A stretch of DNA of 64,000 bases from Persicaria tinctoria (Eukaryota; Streptophyta; Magnoliopsida; Caryophyllales; Polygonaceae): positions 31,056,501-31,120,500 of the forward strand of contig JBANSL010000001.1 in NCBI GenBank assembly GCA_037127255.1, written 5' to 3'. The position numbers and the translations under genes were made by a program. Of this stretch, positions 61,099 through 64,000 are shown piece after piece; the stretch's first letter is position 1; each line of letters opens with the position of its first letter. Under the pieces are notes generated by a model, which did not search any database, was not told where the DNA came from, and saw only the letters and a program-made list of their open reading frames with translations.

Positions 61099-62580
61099 TG
61101 ATGTCCGCATTTTTAGTCTTATTTTACATCATGTTTTGATTCCATTTGAGTCATTTTATTATCTTTTGTGTTGGGAAAGTGTGTCGTTTGTGTTAGTTTT
61201 CGTATTATTCAAGATATGGAGTCTACACAAGCTTTGGTGGTGTTTTTGTTAGGTTTCGGAGCTGATTTGGAGGAGTTTCGACGCACTTTAGAGCTTAAGG
61301 AAAAATCATGAATGCAATGGAGAAGCCAAGCAAAAGCAAAAAGTGGTGAAGCTGGAGAAAAGCCTTATTATCGCCATACATCACTTTGATTCAAGATCTA
61401 GAGCCTTCATGAGATTTGTAGTCCTTGAAAAGAGCTTTCCAACGCATATTCATATGCATCAATCCGATAAACGAGGACTCGGGAAAGTGCAATTGAAGAC
61501 ATAGTCGAAAAGCTGGCGAAAATAAGAAGTTACTGCATTCACACAGGTACTTTGGCGCCGACACCTCAGACCTCGGCGCCGATACCCTGCGCACCAGGAG
61601 AAATTTCTGCGGGCTGTTTTATTACCTATTGGGCTTTTTAATTAGGGTTTTCTTCTAAATTTCTTTTAGGATCTTTTAGTTAGATAGACTTGGAGTATTT
61701 TATCTTTCCTTAGTTAGATTTTTATTATTTTCCTTGAACATTAAGTCTAGAATTTTTATCTTTAAAATAAAGCCAATTAGAGGCTAATTAGGTATCTCTC
61801 TCCACACACATCTCACGGCTGAATTTTACAGCAGCAACTGGCGACGTTTTCTGGAGCTTTTTGGTTGAAGGTTTGAACGATAATTGGAGGTTTTGTTTTA
61901 TGCAATTAAGATTATGAATTCTTCCATTGCTCTTATGTTTTCCTTTGCAATGAGTGAGTAGTTCCCCCATCTTCTAGGGTTGGGGTCAACCCAACAATAG
62001 GCATATGTGTGAATGAATGAATCTATATTTATGAGATGTTTTTATCTATTTCTACCTATGTGTTTAACCCTTGATGAAAATCTAGGGCATTCATTGTTGC
62101 AATTGAATTGAAAGAGGAGATTGTTAACATTGATAGTAATTAGGGATCTTTGACGAAAGTGAAAGGGATCTAATTAAGAAAGGTAGAAACAAATAGGTTT
62201 TATGTGATCACCTCTATTATCTATTTGTTGAGTATGTGAAAGCTATCTCTTTAAGATAAAAGCATGATTTCTCACACGATTCATTAATTTATACATGTGT
62301 TTGTTGTTGTGGTTAGCCCTAATCTTGGAAGTTCCTTCTCATATATTGCATTCGTGTTATTTACTTGCTACTTGAGCCGATTTGAGTGAACTCGTCATAA
62401 ATTACAGCAGCCACTTTTGCCCTTATTTCTCTTATTTTCGACCATAAAAACAACTATGATAGAACCGCTGACATACTCCCTTGGATCGACCTTGATTTCC
62501 ACTATACTATAGAGGGATTCGAGCATAAATTTATTTGATTGGAGTGAGCATAGGCATCGATCTCCCCTCACGCTACGTCA
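61099..62580 (+). repeat. 3' LTR of F
   Basis: 1482 bp, few differences from 54386-55866. The second palindrome is intact; the first has one change (TTGGCGCCGA at about 61554). Confidence 0.93.
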
Positions 62581-62585
62581 GTGAG

Positions 62586-64000
62586 TAAGGTACTGGTAGG
62601 CCGTATAAAACCCTTGCTTGCTGACCTCATTGGAGACAACCAAGGGGCTTTCATCCCTAGTAGATCCCTCGCCCACAATTGTGTTGTTGCTCTAGAGATA
62701 GTGAATGGTTATGGAACGCAAAGAATCTCTTCAAGGTGCACCATGAAAGTAGATCTGCAGAAGGCGTATGACTATGTCAGATGGGATTTCGTGCGCTTTG
62801 CCCTTGAGCAATTGAATTTCCCCGGTAAACTGGTAGATGTTATTATGTGTTGCATTTCATCTACGTCTTTCTCTATTTTGATTAATGGTACGCCTGAGGG
62901 GTTCTTTAAGGGAAAGAGGGGCCTCCGCCAGGGAGACCCGCTCTCGCCCTACCTTTTTGTGATTTGCATGGAGATGTTGAACAGAATGATCAAGGAAGCA
63001 GTTGAGACCCCCGACTTCAACTTTCATCCGAGATGTGAGCGATTACAGATCACGAATCTGGCTTTTGCTGATGATTTGTTACTTTTCTGTCGAGCAGATT
63101 CTGGTTCTGTCAGCATACTACAGAAGTGTCTGGATAGGTTTTTTGAGGCTTCGGGTCTACGTATAAACGCAGCTAAGAGCACTCTGTTTGTAGGGGGCGT
63201 GTCAAGTGATGATGCAAACAGTCTGTCAACCCAGTTGGGTTTCCAGCTTGGACGGTTTCCTGTCTCATATTTGGGTACCCCCTTGCACTCAAGACGTGTC
63301 CGAGTAGATGAGTATAAAGGGCTGTTTGAGAAAATTGAGAGCAGACTGAATGTATGGGTTACAAAGCAGATCTCTTATGCAGGCATGATGCAGTTGATCA
63401 AATCAGTTTTGGAAGGGATTTTTGCTTTTTGGGGGCAAACTGTTCTACTCCCTAAAGGTGTGGTGGAGGAGTTGAATAGGATATGCCGCCGGTTCCTCTG
63501 GAATGGCAACATGACGGGGACCAAGTGTGTGGTGGCTTGGGATACAGTGACTACACCGTTTGATGAGGGAGGACTCGGCATAAAGCAAATTGAAGGGCTG
63601 AACATGAGTCGATTTGTACACCTGCTGGGTGATATTATCCTCGACAGAGAGAGCATCTGGACGAGATGGGTGAAGGATGTTCACCTTCCTCATGAGGATA
63701 TTTGGGGAGTGCGTTAGAAGGTCTATGATTCCTGGCTTTGGAAGGAAGTTCTTGCCACAAGGGAAGATACGCTATGTGCTAGGGTCCTGGGGCCGAATGT
63801 TGTTATGCAGTCGATTCTGAATGTTAAGGGAAGACTTGACACTAGGAAAATCTATGATAGCATTCGACGTCGGAGCTCTCAGGTTGATTGGGGTGGGATG
63901 CTCTGGAAGGGAGCTCACTCGAAGAGATGGGCTTTTGTGGTCTGGATTGATGTCCATGATCGGCTTCAGACTGGGCGCATAGTGAAGCATTGGAAGGGAC
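62586..64000 (+). pseudogene. LINE ORF2 second part: reverse transcriptase and zinc-binding region
   Basis: Continues directly from the first part: DNQGAFIPSRSLAHNCVV, MKVDLQKAYDYVRWDFV, RGLRQGDPLSPYLFVICMEM, catalytic FADDLLLFCR, and the thumb (SYLGTPLHSRRV, QISYAGMMQLIKSVLEG). A TAG at 63715-63717 breaks the frame after DIWGVR, but the same frame goes on to the window end with zf-RVT-type sequence (DVHDRLQTGRIVKHW). Except for F and this stop the sequence is clean. The RNase H part would lie beyond the window. Confidence 0.9.

Larger units (their letters stand above)
54386..62580 (+). mobile_element. Athila-like LTR element F, inserted in LINE ORF2
   Basis: Near-identical LTRs 54386-55866 and 61099-62580 begin TGATGTCCGC and end CACGCTACGTCA. 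The 5-bp duplication GTGAG (54381-54385 and 62581-62585) is perfect. The primer site is tRNA-Asp type at 55870-55886. It carries gag (with stops) and a protease-containing frame, then about 2 kb of non-coding sequence and a polypurine tract. No reverse transcriptase, RNase H or integrase was seen, so it is non-autonomous. LTR identity suggests a recent insertion. Confidence 0.93.
53010..64000 (+). mobile_element. L1-type LINE split by element F
   Basis: ORF2 runs from 53010 to 54385, is interrupted by the LTR element F (54386-62580 plus the duplicated GTGAG at 62581-62585), and resumes in the same frame to the window end. The 5' part is truncated (no ORF1, and the endonuclease lacks its first residues). 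It is longer and less decayed than the other LINE copies here. Confidence 0.92.

Overview
The window looks like a gene-poor, transposon-dense stretch of a flowering-plant nuclear genome, probably a eudicot. The evidence is nested Ty3/gypsy elements (Athila/Tat-like and chromovirus), plant L1-type LINEs with a C-terminal RNase H, hAT-like and Tourist-like DNA elements, Helitrons, long (TA)n microsatellites, and one conserved plant microRNA gene. No intact host protein-coding gene was found. All calls are by eye, and family comparisons are from memory.

Layout. 1-2400: unassigned gene-like fragments, then a pair of inward-facing tRNA-like sequences flanking a TGCAC-rich tandem array. 2641-8346: a complete non-autonomous Athila-like LTR element (perfect 5-bp target duplication, tRNA-Asp-type primer site), minus strand. 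8424-10487: a mosaic of exon pieces resembling shugoshin, ribosomal protein L21 and polygalacturonase, ending in a terminal repeat that abuts a TA/GA microsatellite. 10585-14287: two TIR elements (C and A) sharing TA microsatellites. 15625-20788: hAT-like element containing a degraded minus-strand LINE. 21141-22172: Helitron. 25661-25802: the MIR396 hairpin with a TATA box upstream, the only clearly conserved host gene here. 26416-30450: second hAT-like element (perfect 8-bp duplication) holding a Helitron and element B, an inverted relative of A. 30644-34055: chromovirus with 126-bp LTRs. 34300-35105: LINE 3' fragment. 35640-49883: nest of Athila-like elements. Outer element G contains element E (36495-45787, target duplication CTCAT). 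E contains LTR-like segment H. The right LTR of G contains a third hAT-like element (48718-49795, perfect 8-bp duplication). 50130-50681: LINE 3' end. 51060-51980: inverted-repeat block. 52366-52570: Tourist-like MITE. 53010-64000: LINE ORF2, split by young LTR element F (54386-62580).

Three patterns recur beyond the ordinary transposon inventory. First, a TIR family sits in TA microsatellites and carries paired tRNA-like sequences around TGCA arrays. Second, each Athila-like family has its own short GC-rich palindrome, present in the LTR and usually again in the internal region. Third, the polypurine-tract neighbourhood of these elements occurs twice, about 1.4-1.5 kb apart.
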